Positions 1 to 7,734 of a DNA stretch of 16,064 bases are shown here, in pieces. Made by a program: the position numbers and the translations under genes. This DNA comes from Erysipelotrichaceae bacterium (GTDB lineage Bacteria > Bacillota_I > Bacilli_A > Erysipelotrichales > Erysipelotrichaceae). The DNA is taken from NCBI GenBank assembly GCA_020026035.1, contig JAHHRC010000023.1:1-16064 (forward strand), read 5' to 3'. How positions within the stretch are numbered: position 1 is the first letter of the stretch; each line of letters opens with the position of its first letter. The notes beneath the pieces were generated by a model that ran no database searches, was not told where the DNA came from, and saw only the letters and a program-made list of their open reading frames with translations.

Positions 1-719
1 GGACTCTTATGATCCACAATACGCTTAAACGCTTCCTTCTTATCGTTACGCTTAACTGCCACATAGGTTTGCTTAACCGTTTCACTTGAAACATTCTTCG
101 GTTCAATCTTAATCACCGTCGGATCTTGCAAATACTCATTCGCTAAGCTTTCCACATTCTTAGGCATTGTCGCTGAGAACATAATATTCTGTGTCTTACC
201 TTCAATCTTGTTGTAAATCGCATGAATGTCATCCGAGAATCCCATCTTAAGCATCTCATCTGCTTCATCCAAAATAAACTGCTTTACGTTTTTCAAAACC
301 AAAGTCTTACGCTTAATATGGTCATTCAAACGACCAGGCGTACCTACCACAATACGCGGATTCTTCTTCAGCTTCTTCATCTGGTTGACAATACTATCTC
401 CACCATACAAAGTCACAACCGAAATCCCATCCGTATACAACAATAACTTTCGATACTCTTCCGCTACCTGTAGTGCTAACTCACGGGTTGGACAAACAAT
501 CAAAGCCTGTACACTTTCATCATTCACATCGACATTTTCAATCGTTGGAATCGCATAGGCAACTGTCTTACCTGTACCTGTTTGGGATTGTGCTAAAACA
601 TCCATCCCCTTTTGAATCACAGGAATCGCTTCTTCCTGGATCTGTGAAGGCTCTACAAAGCCCATCGCATCGATTGCCTTAAGCAATCTTTCATTTTGTG
701 TTAATTCAATAAATTTCAT
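1..719 (-). CDS. DEAD-box ATP-dependent RNA helicase, C-terminus cut off by window edge
   Basis: Translation from the ATG at 719 gives 239 residues in the order of a DEAD-box helicase RecA1 domain. The Q motif is GFVEPSQIQEEAIP, motif I AQSQTGTGKT, motif Ia PTRELALQ, then a GG motif, motif Ib TPGR, motif II DEAD and motif III SAT. The second RecA domain has only begun when the frame leaves the window. The family unwinds RNA duplexes using ATP in ribosome assembly, mRNA decay or cold adaptation. CshA/CsdA/DeaD-type proteins are closest in style, but the subgroup cannot be assigned without the C-terminus. No good Shine-Dalgarno precedes the ATG; only a weak purine run is present. The start is supported by family alignment, with the Q motif about 20 residues in. 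It is transcribed away from the ychF operon terminator and apparently has its own promoter near 833-841. Confidence 0.95.
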   Translation of the reverse strand, partial: MKFIELTQNERLLKAIDAMGFVEPSQIQEEAIPVIQKGMDVLAQSQTGTGKTVAYAIPTIENVDVNDESVQALIVCPTRELALQVAEEYRKLLLYTDGISVVTLYGGDSIVNQMKKLKKNPRIVVGTPGRLNDHIKRKTLVLKNVKQFILDEADEMLKMGFSDDIHAIYNKIEGKTQNIMFSATMPKNVESLANEYLQDPTVIKIEPKNVSSETVKQTYVAVKRNDKKEAFKRIVDHKS

Positions 720-777
720 CTAATAATCTTTCTACTTTTTCATCGTGCAATCTAGCAAAGCCCTCTTGCCCAATCAT
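706..777 (-). other. Possible 23-codon leader ORF overlapping the helicase start
   Basis: An ATG at 777 opens 23 codons (starting MIGQEGFARLHDEKVE) and stops at 706-708, 14 nt inside the helicase gene. A still shorter 9-codon frame (MVKRLLFIE) ends in a TGA that overlaps this ATG as ATGA. The residue mix is protein-like, but no Shine-Dalgarno is visible. It could couple translation into the poorly initiated helicase ATG, could be chance, or could be a decayed gene fragment. Confidence 0.2.
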
Positions 778-832
778 TCAATGAAAAGCAATCTCTTTAC
801 CATGGTCTTAAAAACCAAATTTGCATTTGTCA

Positions 833-841
833 ATCATACCA
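833..841 (-). promoter_or_regulatory. Extended -10 promoter candidate for the helicase gene
   Basis: Read on the - strand this is TGG followed by TATGAT, an extended -10 (TGN plus a 5/6 hexamer match). No convincing -35 is present, which is common with extended -10 promoters. A start near 826 would give a leader of roughly 105-110 nt before the helicase ATG. Long leaders are known for cold-inducible DEAD-box helicase mRNAs; whether that applies here is inference. Confidence 0.4.
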
Positions 842-869
842 TAAAACACAAATAAAAGATACGAAAAAG

Positions 870-893
870 AAAAAACCGTGCATTTCACACGGT
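870..893 (-). terminator. Rho-independent terminator after ychF
   Basis: On the - strand a 6-bp stem ACCGTG/CACGGT with a 7-nt loop is followed at once by a run of six T. It lies 10 nt beyond the ychF stop and closes the dtd-folD-DUF951-ychF operon. Confidence 0.8.
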
Positions 894-903
894 AATTCCA
901 CAA

Positions 904-2007
904 TTATACATTGAAGCGGAAGAACACAACGTCCCCATCCTTCATCACATATTCTTTTCCTTCAATACGAATCTTACCAGCTTCCTTCAAAGCCTGTTCA
1001 CTCTTATAAACCATCAAGTCATCAAAGCTATACACTTCTGCCTTAATAAACCCACGCTCAAAGTCCGTATGAATGACACCAGCACACTGAGGCGCCTTCA
1101 TTCCTTCATGGAACGTCCAAGCACGACACTCATCTTCACCTGCCGTCAAGAACGTACGAAGACCCAATAAGTGATACGCAGCTTGAATAATCTGATCAAG
1201 ACCAGAAGACGTAATTCCTAACTCTTCTAAGAACGCAGCCTTTTCTTCCTTGTCTAAACCAGACAATTCTTCTTCTACCTTTGCACAGATCGAAATACAT
1301 TCACTGCCTTCTTTACTCGCAAATTCCTTTACCAAGTTGAAATACTTGTTACTAGTAGGATCTGAAACCTCTTCATCACTCATGTTCGCAACATAAATGA
1401 CAGGTTTTGCAGTCAATAAACTAAAGTTCTTCAACACTTCACGATCCGAATCATTTAGGTTCTCCAACAAACGAATTGGCATTCCTTCAGTTAAAGCAGC
1501 CTGGAACTTCTTAAGCGTTTCCATTTCCTTCACTGCATCCTTGTCTTTTGACTTTGCCTTACGTTCCACCTTACCAAGACGTGTTTCTACCGTATCCAAA
1601 TCCGAAATACACAACTCTAAATTAATCTCTTCAATATCACGAATCGGATCTACCGACCCTTCTACGTGCATAATATTCGAATCATCAAAACAACGAACCA
1701 CATGCACAATCGCATCCGTCATACGAATATGGGACAAGAACTTATTTCCTAACCCTTCGCCCTTCGAAGCCCCTTTTACAAGACCGGCAATATCCGTAAA
1801 TTCAAATGTTGTATGAATTGTTTTCTTCGGATTAAATAACTTCGCTAACTCCAACAAACGTTCATCTGGAACTTCAACCACACCCACGTTTGGATCAATC
1901 GTAGCGAAAGGATAATTCTCAGCCAAAATCTGACTGTTTGTAATTGCGTTAAATAATGTTGATTTCCCAACGTTTGGTAAACCAACGATACCTGCTGTTA
2001 ATGCCAT
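904..2007 (-). CDS. ychF: YchF/OLA1 family redox-regulated ATPase
   Basis: This is a 367-residue protein, the usual YchF length. The N-terminus carries the P-loop GLPNVGKS (residues 9-16). The switch II region D72-IAGLVKGASKGEG is characteristic of the Obg/YchF branch. In place of the guanine-specifying NKxD the sequence has N208-M-S-D211; loss of this motif is why family members prefer ATP to GTP. The C-terminal part, ending FFRFNV, is the TGS domain. The family binds ribosomes and has been linked to stress and redox responses. A GAGAG Shine-Dalgarno lies about 7 nt before the ATG. It is the last gene of the operon, 40 nt after DUF951, and is followed by a hairpin terminator. The DUF951-ychF pairing also occurs in other Bacillota. 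Confidence 0.97.
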   Translation of the reverse strand: MALTAGIVGLPNVGKSTLFNAITNSQILAENYPFATIDPNVGVVEVPDERLLELAKLFNPKKTIHTTFEFTDIAGLVKGASKGEGLGNKFLSHIRMTDAIVHVVRCFDDSNIMHVEGSVDPIRDIEEINLELCISDLDTVETRLGKVERKAKSKDKDAVKEMETLKKFQAALTEGMPIRLLENLNDSDREVLKNFSLLTAKPVIYVANMSDEEVSDPTSNKYFNLVKEFASKEGSECISICAKVEEELSGLDKEEKAAFLEELGITSSGLDQIIQAAYHLLGLRTFLTAGEDECRAWTFHEGMKAPQCAGVIHTDFERGFIKAEVYSFDDLMVYKSEQALKEAGKIRIEGKEYVMKDGDVVFFRFNV

Positions 2008-2047
2008 ATAAAACTCTCACTTTCTTTGCCTATGTAGTATATACCAC

Positions 2048-2254
2048 TTACTCACTCACGGAAACGTGTTCCACCACTTTTTTCAACTTCCGCTCAAATT
2101 CTCTTCTTGGAAACATAATCACCGCATCACAACCCTGACACTTAATCTTAATGTCAGCCCCAACACGAATCACTTTCCACAACTTCGATTTATGACAAGG
2201 ATGTTCCTTCTTCATCTCAACAATATCATTCAATCCATATTCTTGTTTAACCAT
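2048..2254 (-). CDS. DUF951 family small Cys-containing protein
   Basis: This 68-residue protein begins with the family pattern of an N-terminal GLNDIVEMKKEHPC followed by a WKVIRVGADIKIKCQGC core. Cysteines 20, 39 and 42 (the last two as CQGC) could bind a metal, but this is unproven. The C-terminal half is basic (RREFERKLKK), consistent with RNA or ribosome contact; that is inference. The ATG lies inside the end of folD: the two genes overlap by 8 nt, and the AGGGGG Shine-Dalgarno sits within the last codons of folD, which implies translational coupling. ychF follows 40 nt downstream. The biochemical function of the family is not known to me. Confidence 0.9.
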   Translation of the reverse strand: MVKQEYGLNDIVEMKKEHPCHKSKLWKVIRVGADIKIKCQGCDAVIMFPRREFERKLKKVVEHVSVSE

Positions 2255-3098
2255 GAAACTTCCCCCTATACGCCTTCAATGTATTCTTCAGTAACATGCA
2301 AATCGTCATCGGACCTACACCCTTTGGAACAGGAGTAATCTTAGACACATGTGGCAACACAGAATCAAAATCCACATCCCCACACAATTTGCCATCCACA
2401 CGATGAATCCCAACATCGACCACAAACGCACCTTCTTTGACATAGCTTGCATCAATCATCTTAGGTTGTCCAATCGCTACCACCAAAATATCCGCTTGCT
2501 TACAAACTTCCTTTAAATCCTTTGTCTTTGAATGACACACCGTAACCGTCGCATTCGCATTTTGCAACAAGCGTGCAACCGGTGTACCAACCAATTTCGA
2601 TCTTCCAAGCACAACCGCATTCTTACCAACAAGATCACAATCCATCTTCTTCAAGATTTCCATCACCCCAAGCGGCGTACATGGAACCATGCAATCAAGC
2701 CCACTATAAAAACGACCAATATTCAATGGATGTAACCCATCCACATCCTTACTCGGATCAATCGCTTGAATCACAACAATCTCATCCAAGTGCTTCGGCA
2801 GTGGAAGTTGAACCAAAATCCCATCCACTCCATCATCCTTGTTCAATCCATCAATCACTGCAAGCAATTCATCCATCGTACAATCCGCATCCAAATGAAT
2901 CAAAGACGAATCCATACCAATCGCATCACACGCCTTCGTCTTCCCCGTTACATACGACAAAGAAGCCGGATGATTCCCAACAAGCACAACCGCTAAATTC
3001 GGAACACGTAAATTCTGTTCCACAAGCGCATCAATCTCAGCCTTCATACCAAGACGCAATTCCTGTGATAACTCACTTCCATAAACAACTCGATCCAT
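2247..3098 (-). CDS. folD: Bifunctional methylenetetrahydrofolate dehydrogenase / methenyltetrahydrofolate cyclohydrolase
   Basis: FolD interconverts 5,10-methylene-, methenyl- and 10-formyl-THF using NAD(P), supplying one-carbon units for purines and initiator tRNA formylation. The 283-residue length is typical. Visible signatures are the catalytic YxxxK (Y49, K53), VQLPLP (96-101), the KDVDG loop around 118-121, the nucleotide-binding GRSKLVGTP (165-173) and PVPKGVGPMT (256-265). The last is usually PVPGGVGPMT, so a Lys replaces the first Gly. A strong AAGGGGG ribosome binding site precedes the ATG. The gene starts 11 nt after the dtd stop and overlaps DUF951 by 8 nt at its end, so it sits inside one operon. 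Confidence 0.97.
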   Translation of the reverse strand: MDRVVYGSELSQELRLGMKAEIDALVEQNLRVPNLAVVLVGNHPASLSYVTGKTKACDAIGMDSSLIHLDADCTMDELLAVIDGLNKDDGVDGILVQLPLPKHLDEIVVIQAIDPSKDVDGLHPLNIGRFYSGLDCMVPCTPLGVMEILKKMDCDLVGKNAVVLGRSKLVGTPVARLLQNANATVTVCHSKTKDLKEVCKQADILVVAIGQPKMIDASYVKEGAFVVDVGIHRVDGKLCGDVDFDSVLPHVSKITPVPKGVGPMTICMLLKNTLKAYRGKFHG

Positions 3099-3109
3099 CT
3101 TCTTCCCCC

Positions 3110-3559
3110 TTAAAACAACGTTTCAGAATCCAATACAATCGTAACTGGACCATCATTCACCAAAGCAATCTTCATATCCGCACCAAACACACCTGTTTCA
3201 ACACGAACACCAAGCCCTCTTAGATACTCATTAAAATAATCATATAACCTAGACGCATGACTTGGATTTCCAGCCCCCGTAAAACTTGGCCGATTCCCTT
3301 TCCTACAATCGGCATATAAGGTAAACTGCGAAATACTCAAAATCGAGCCACCAATCGCATCCAGATTCAAATTCATCTTGCCATTTTCATCCTCATTGAT
3401 CCGTAAACGAACAATCTTATCCGCCATCTTCTCAACAATCGCCTCATCATCCGCATCCTGAATGCCAACTAAAATCATATATCCTTGATCAATCGCTCCA
3501 CTCACCTTGCCATCAATCGTGCAAGAGGCAGAACTCACTCTTTGTATTACTGTTCTCAT
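3110..3559 (-). CDS. dtd: D-aminoacyl-tRNA deacylase
   Basis: DTD hydrolyses D-aminoacyl-tRNA (and Gly-tRNA-Ala) in the cytoplasm, keeping D-residues out of proteins. At 149 residues it is of standard length. It opens with the canonical MRxVIQRV and has both active-site signatures: SQFTL (77-81, within SQFTLYADCRKGNRPSF) and the cross-subunit NDGPVT (135-140). The canonical N-terminus fixes the ATG at 3559 firmly. Upstream of it there is no Shine-Dalgarno, only CTTGAATT. A -10 box ends 8 nt before the ATG, so the mRNA probably starts at or within 1-2 nt of the initiation codon. It is the first gene of the dtd-folD-DUF951-ychF operon and is divergent from the CAP-domain gene. Confidence 0.97.
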   Translation of the reverse strand: MRTVIQRVSSASCTIDGKVSGAIDQGYMILVGIQDADDEAIVEKMADKIVRLRINEDENGKMNLNLDAIGGSILSISQFTLYADCRKGNRPSFTGAGNPSHASRLYDYFNEYLRGLGVRVETGVFGADMKIALVNDGPVTIVLDSETLF

Positions 3560-3567
3560 AATTCAAG

Positions 3568-3596
3568 ATAATACCATACTTTCGCCACTTTTTAAA
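3568..3596 (-). promoter_or_regulatory. Promoter of the dtd-folD-DUF951-ychF operon, apparently leaderless
   Basis: On the - strand: TTTAAA (-35, 4/6), a 17-nt spacer, then TATTAT (-10, 5/6) preceded by TGG, so also an extended -10. Only 8 nt separate the -10 box from the dtd ATG. A normal start 6-8 nt after the -10 would put +1 on or next to the A of ATG. Confidence 0.65.
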
Positions 3597-3626
3597 CGAC
3601 ACACAAACCACCACACAAACAAAAAC

Positions 3627-3656
3627 TTGCATTCTACAGCACTTTTTTGATATTAT
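3627..3656 (+). promoter_or_regulatory. Promoter of the CAP-domain gene, apparently leaderless
   Basis: TTGCAT (-35, 4/6), an 18-nt spacer, then TATTAT (-10, 5/6) preceded by TGA (extended -10). The -10 ends 7 nt before the ATG at 3664, and those bases (CCTACCC) contain no Shine-Dalgarno. The geometry mirrors that of the divergent dtd promoter about 55 nt away. Confidence 0.65.
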
Positions 3657-3663
3657 CCTACCC

Positions 3664-4656
3664 ATGGAAAAGAAATTAAACAAAATACAAGCACTCCTAT
3701 GTGCACTTATACTCGCATTTACATGCATACAACCTTCGACACTACACGCCGAAGAAGAAAACAAAGAACCACAAATGATCTGTATCACAAAAGAGGATAC
3801 CGACCCACTATCAACCATTAAAACAAAAATGATTGAAGCCCAATTTGAGGACACATCATCGATTGACATCGAACAAAGTACGATCTCCATCCATGATTTC
3901 CAAAAAGAACACGGCCTCTTCCTCATCAACGCCCAAGTTCAACTCGCCTCCACCGAAGAAACAACCACCCCTCTAGGATATGCCTTCAATAAGCAAATCC
4001 TACTCTCCATCGAACCATCGTTCACACCAGAATTCATCTTAGAAAGTGAAACCATTAACCTCAAACTCAACGACGAATTCAACCCAATGGACTACGTTGC
4101 CTATTTAAACAACGAAACCCAGCCAACCACCATCCGTGTCGACCACAACGTCGATACATCAACACCAGGTTACTACCAAGCAACCTACACCGCTTCCAAC
4201 ATGGCCAACCAATCCAAAACCCAAACCATCACTGTCCATGTCATTAAGCCACTTTCTGGACCAAGATTAATCTCTTTAGAAGAATGTCACATCAATGACG
4301 ATGGCTCCATCGAAGCGATGTTTAAAGCAATTAACGCCGTCCGAGAAGCAAACGGCCTTCACCCATACATTTACGGTGACACCCTCATGCAAAAAGCCGC
4401 AGCCATCCGTGCCGAAGAAGCAAGCATGCACATCGGCCACTACCGCCCAGATGGCTCCTACTACCCAAGTGTCTTCGAACAACTTGGAATCAACGTCTCG
4501 GCATCAGAAATCCTAGTCGCATATGGCGATTCGGTACAAACAAACCTAAACTGGTGGCTCAACGAACCATTACACGCAGCCATCGTACTCGATCAAAACT
4601 TCACCCACATCGTACTTGGCCACCATGGCTCGGTATGGTCAGGTGAGGCCTACTAA
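3664..4656 (+). CDS. Secreted CAP (SCP/PR1-like) domain protein with an Ig-like domain
   Basis: This is a 330-residue exported protein. Residues 1-29 form a classical signal peptide: a KK-containing n-region, the hydrophobic core IQALLCALILAFTC, and a likely cut after LHA29. Residues about 120-196 resemble a bacterial Ig-like/DUF5011 domain (a NLKLNDEFNPMDYV start, STPGYYQATYTASN, then a TITVHVI strand). Residues about 215-330 form a CAP domain: an INAVREANGLHP helix, H259 in GHYRPDG, E282 in SEILVA, and H304/H315 in a late HAAIVLDQNFTHIVLG stretch, matching the family's conserved His/Glu sites. CAP proteins of Bacillota are secreted or wall-associated; the activity here is unknown. No sortase motif or membrane anchor is seen, so release or non-covalent wall binding is likely. 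The next in-frame Met lies well past the signal peptide, which supports the ATG despite the missing Shine-Dalgarno. A bidirectional terminator follows. Confidence 0.9.
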   Translation: MEKKLNKIQALLCALILAFTCIQPSTLHAEEENKEPQMICITKEDTDPLSTIKTKMIEAQFEDTSSIDIEQSTISIHDFQKEHGLFLINAQVQLASTEETTTPLGYAFNKQILLSIEPSFTPEFILESETINLKLNDEFNPMDYVAYLNNETQPTTIRVDHNVDTSTPGYYQATYTASNMANQSKTQTITVHVIKPLSGPRLISLEECHINDDGSIEAMFKAINAVREANGLHPYIYGDTLMQKAAAIRAEEASMHIGHYRPDGSYYPSVFEQLGINVSASEILVAYGDSVQTNLNWWLNEPLHAAIVLDQNFTHIVLGHHGSVWSGEAY

Positions 4657-4660
4657 ACGC

Positions 4661-4701
4661 AAAAATACAGTTCTCCACATCGGAAAACTGTATTTCTTTT
4701 T
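4661..4701. terminator. Bidirectional terminator between convergent genes
   Basis: A 14-nt arm AAATACAGTTCTCC (4663-4676), a 5-nt loop and GGAAAACTGTATTT (4682-4695) form a stem with one C/A mismatch on + that becomes a G-U pair on -. T runs flank both sides. It serves the CAP gene on + and the PEPCK/HPrK-like gene on -, whose stop at 4700-4702 lies in the tail. Confidence 0.85.
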
Positions 4702-6403
4702 ATTTCTGCTTCACAAACTCCAACAAAGCCTTCGCAGCTTCATCAATTCCATGATCTCCCTTATTCTCTAAACCAAGACAAGTATACACTTCCCCAACCG
4801 GAATCCCCGTTTGATACAACGCATCAAACATCCGATCAATTAACGGCATACACTCCTCTTTCTTTTGAACAGGGCCAAACGGATTACTAAAGAACGTCGT
4901 ACTAATACCCTTTTCTTGCGTCGTACCTAAGGCAAAACGCTTGCCTTCAATAAAGGTTTGTTTCGCCTCTTCTTGATTTTCAAAGAAACGCAACCCACGA
5001 CAATCCGTATAGTTATTCGCATATAAGAAACAATCCACTTTTTGGTCCGTCGTAATCACCCGATAGGTCGAAGCAGGCAATACAACACGGGCATTCATCT
5101 TCTCTGGACTAAAGAAAATCGAACGATCCATATCCCGGTAAGCAGTACCCTTGTCCAAATCATCCAAACGAACAAACGCACCAATCTCACTACCTTGAGC
5201 AACTACATTCCCATTGGCATCTAAATGAATACTTCCCATATCATCAAAGACAATCTCCTGATGATCAATCAAGTCACTTGCAAGAATCGACAACGCCTCA
5301 ATCGTCTCCGACTTACCAGCACCCGAGTCTCCCATAAACATAAGACCCTTCTTCGTACCATCCTTCAAGTACATATTCACCATAGCCCCATGAATCGGTA
5401 ACCAACCCTTTTGCATCATGGAACAATTATGCAAGGTCAATAACGCCTTCTTCGTATAGCCAAAGTAATCAATCTCTTCACTATCCGAAACCTTACCAAC
5501 CCAAATATCATTCTCAACATCATAATGGAACACCGTATCCTTCGTTCCATCCTTGTTACCAAATAGAAGAATCGCATCTGGTTTTACACCATTCGCCTCT
5601 TCTAGACTTGCAAGTTCAAACAAGTTCGCAAGGGCAATCGCTGAACTAATATGATCACGATGGAAATACGCAAAGATTAACAACGACCCAACCTTCGCCG
5701 GATAACAAATCCACTCTTCCACACCCTTCACAAAATTATGAATCGGGTTATGATCAATTTCCGCAAACACATTCTTACGCTTATTTGACTTTGGATGTAA
5801 GATCAATGGCGTCCGTAACATCATCCGATTAATAAACGGAATCCCTTGAAGCTGATCATACACAGAAGGCAAGTTTGTATCATAGTACTGCAATAACACA
5901 CTCGCATTCGTACCTGCTTGCAATTGCCGATACACCTTATTCTGGCCACCCTGAATACGCTCTTGTACCTTACGATAGAACTTCAACACAACCGTATTTT
6001 CAAACGAATCCGCCTCAATGAAATTCTGTTGTTGATAGCCATCTTCATTCGAAGAAAACAACACCGAATAACGTTGTAAACTACGCCAACAGTTGTAGCC
6101 CTCTTCAATCAACGCCTCAAACATATGACGCTTTGCAAGATATGGATGATCCAACTCTTCCACTTCCATTACCGTCAAATAGCGAAGCACAAGCTTCAAC
6201 TCTTTCTTCACATCTTCCAAACTCGCATACCCATCACTCACATAGGCATACAACTCATAGTGATGTTTCTTCAAAAATGGCAATAGGTAGTCCAAATAAG
6301 CATCAAACCCTTCCGATTGCACCAACTCATTCGATGTACGGATATACTTTTTCGAATAGTTCAAAATCACCGTATTGTTGTGAAAATAATAAGATTCTTT
6401 CAT
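4700..6403 (-). CDS. PEPCK/HPr-kinase-like P-loop protein (567 aa), function unknown
   Basis: I recognise only the C-terminal half. Residues about 335-460 carry HGAMV (338-342), a P-loop GDSGAGKSET (358-367), FDDMG (386-390) and NARVVLP (437-443). The order and spacing match the ATP-type phosphoenolpyruvate carboxykinase core (His, P-loop, Asp-Asp, Asn-x-Arg). The P-loop wording itself is nearly that of HPr kinase/phosphorylase (GDSGxGKSE), whose core is structurally related to PEPCK. Residues 1-330 match nothing I know; they are mixed alpha/beta in character with no signal peptide or membrane segment, so the protein is probably cytoplasmic. The usual N-terminal PEPCK substrate arginine motif is not evident. 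It could therefore be a divergent PEPCK, a protein kinase or a nucleotide-dependent regulator. It is monocistronic, has an AGAAGG ribosome binding site 7 nt before the ATG, and diverges from the aminotransferase gene. Confidence 0.85.
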   Translation of the reverse strand: MKESYYFHNNTVILNYSKKYIRTSNELVQSEGFDAYLDYLLPFLKKHHYELYAYVSDGYASLEDVKKELKLVLRYLTVMEVEELDHPYLAKRHMFEALIEEGYNCWRSLQRYSVLFSSNEDGYQQQNFIEADSFENTVVLKFYRKVQERIQGGQNKVYRQLQAGTNASVLLQYYDTNLPSVYDQLQGIPFINRMMLRTPLILHPKSNKRKNVFAEIDHNPIHNFVKGVEEWICYPAKVGSLLIFAYFHRDHISSAIALANLFELASLEEANGVKPDAILLFGNKDGTKDTVFHYDVENDIWVGKVSDSEEIDYFGYTKKALLTLHNCSMMQKGWLPIHGAMVNMYLKDGTKKGLMFMGDSGAGKSETIEALSILASDLIDHQEIVFDDMGSIHLDANGNVVAQGSEIGAFVRLDDLDKGTAYRDMDRSIFFSPEKMNARVVLPASTYRVITTDQKVDCFLYANNYTDCRGLRFFENQEEAKQTFIEGKRFALGTTQEKGISTTFFSNPFGPVQKKEECMPLIDRMFDALYQTGIPVGEVYTCLGLENKGDHGIDEAAKALLEFVKQK

Positions 6404-6428
6404 CAGCTTACCTTCTTTCTTAAGCGCA

Positions 6429-6434
6429 ATTGTA
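6429..6434 (-). promoter_or_regulatory. Possible -10 for the PEPCK/HPrK-like gene
   Basis: TACAAT on the - strand (5/6 match) lies 25 nt before the ATG, leaving room for the AGAAGG ribosome binding site. No clear -35 is found at 16-18 nt; that position is T-rich. Tentative. Confidence 0.3.
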
Positions 6435-6462
6435 CACGGAATACGAAAAGAAAAAAACCATT

Positions 6463-6492
6463 TTGTTCAACTTTCCACAAATGCAGTATAAT
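6463..6492 (+). promoter_or_regulatory. Promoter of the aminotransferase gene
   Basis: TTGTTC (-35, 3-4/6), an 18-nt spacer and a perfect TATAAT (-10). Transcription from about 6499 would leave a short leader just containing the AAAGGAG ribosome binding site (6501-6507) ahead of the ATG at 6514. Confidence 0.65.
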
Positions 6493-6513
6493 AATCCAAA
6501 AAAGGAGTACACT

Positions 6514-7734
6514 ATGTCATTTCTAAAACCAACAAGCAACCCAAAACCACTCGTCGATACCGTCTTTGCCATCAGTAACCTCGCCGAACAACAACGTAAA
6601 ACAACCCCATCCGTCATTAACGCAACCATTGGCTCCTTGTATAACGAAGACCACCAACTCGTTGCCTACGAAACCCTCTTTCAAAACCTCAACACCCTAC
6701 CAAACACCATCAAAGCAAGCTATGCCAAAAGCTTTGTTGGAAACCCTGACTTCCTACAAACCATAACCCCCTTCATCACAAATAACACCCTAACAATTCC
6801 CCACACAACCATCGCTACTCCTGGAGGAACTGGAGCCATATCCGCCACCTTCTCAAACATCCTAGAAGAAAACGAAACCATCATCCTACCAGACATCGCC
6901 TGGGGCTCTTACAAACTCATGGCCGAAGTCAAACACCTAAACACCCTTATCTACACCATGTTTGAAGACGACCACTTCAACCTAAACTCCCTCATATCAT
7001 GTATCGAAGAAGTATCCAAAACCCAACAACGCATCCTCTTTGTCCTCAATGACCCATGTCATAACCCAACCGGCTATTCCTTATCAAACGATGAATGGAT
7101 GTGTCTTGCCACCTATTTGAACAAAAAAAGTAAGACCCACAAAATCATCTTACTCAACGATATCGCCTACATCGACTATAGCTTCAACCTTACAAACAGT
7201 CGTTCTTACATGCAACACTTCAACAACCTCAACGAAAACATCCTAACCATCATCGCCTTCTCCTGCTCAAAAACCTTCACCGCTTACGGCATGCGCGTAG
7301 GTGGTGCGATCCTCATCAACCAAAACCAAGACACCGTCCAACAAGTCAAAGTCGCCTTTGATAAATACGCCCGTGCCACTTGGTCAAACATCCCAAATGC
7401 CCCAATGCACGCCATCACTAACACCTTAAACAATGACAAACAAGCCTTCCTCAACGAAAAACAAACCTACATCAACCTCCTTAACAAACGCGCCACATTA
7501 TTCTTAACACAAGCCAAAGAAGTAAACCTTCCAACCTACCCATACAAAGAAGGCTTCTTTATCACCATCCCAATCGACAACGACAAAAAACAAGCCTACC
7601 ACGAAGCCCTCATCAACCACCACATCTACACCGTCCAAGTAAACAAAGGCATCCGCATTGCCCTTTGTTCGCTATCCTTACAAGACATCGATACCCTTGC
7701 GTATCGCCTTAAAGACATCCTCGATTCCATTTAA
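6514..7734 (+). CDS. Class I/II (fold type I) PLP-dependent aminotransferase
   Basis: From the ATG at 6514 (AAAGGAG ribosome binding site 6 nt upstream) the protein has 406 residues, normal for the aspartate/aromatic aminotransferase family. Upstream in-frame codons exist, but they would run through the promoter. Fold type I landmarks are visible: TPGGTGAIS (102-110) at the PLP phosphate loop, NDPCHNPTG (179-187) with N184, D216 and Y219 in NDIAYIDY, the Schiff-base lysine K253 in FSCSKTFTAYG, R261 in GMRVGG, and R381 in the GIRIALCSL substrate-carboxylate segment. The likely reaction is transfer of an amino group between an amino acid (aspartate or aromatic) and 2-oxoglutarate. Specificity cannot be read from sequence. 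It stands alone between a promoter and a terminator. Its codons are strikingly C- and A-rich, and the protein is rich in N, T and H, as expected for a gene on the C-rich strand. Confidence 0.93.
   Translation: MSFLKPTSNPKPLVDTVFAISNLAEQQRKTTPSVINATIGSLYNEDHQLVAYETLFQNLNTLPNTIKASYAKSFVGNPDFLQTITPFITNNTLTIPHTTIATPGGTGAISATFSNILEENETIILPDIAWGSYKLMAEVKHLNTLIYTMFEDDHFNLNSLISCIEEVSKTQQRILFVLNDPCHNPTGYSLSNDEWMCLATYLNKKSKTHKIILLNDIAYIDYSFNLTNSRSYMQHFNNLNENILTIIAFSCSKTFTAYGMRVGGAILINQNQDTVQQVKVAFDKYARATWSNIPNAPMHAITNTLNNDKQAFLNEKQTYINLLNKRATLFLTQAKEVNLPTYPYKEGFFITIPIDNDKKQAYHEALINHHIYTVQVNKGIRIALCSLSLQDIDTLAYRLKDILDSI

Noticed and set aside
706..777. Remnant of a ThiF-like tRNA dehydratase N-terminus (IGQEGFARLHDEKV resembles IGxExxxxLxxxKV)
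   Set aside because: The likeness covers only about 14 residues with few fixed positions, and the expected downstream GGVGS motif is absent. Too weak to call.
2573..3223. Long + strand frame (216 codons) opposite folD and dtd
   Set aside because: It lies entirely antisense to two well-supported genes, has an abnormal composition dominated by H, S, P and Q, and has no ribosome binding site. It is a by-product of the C-rich strand.
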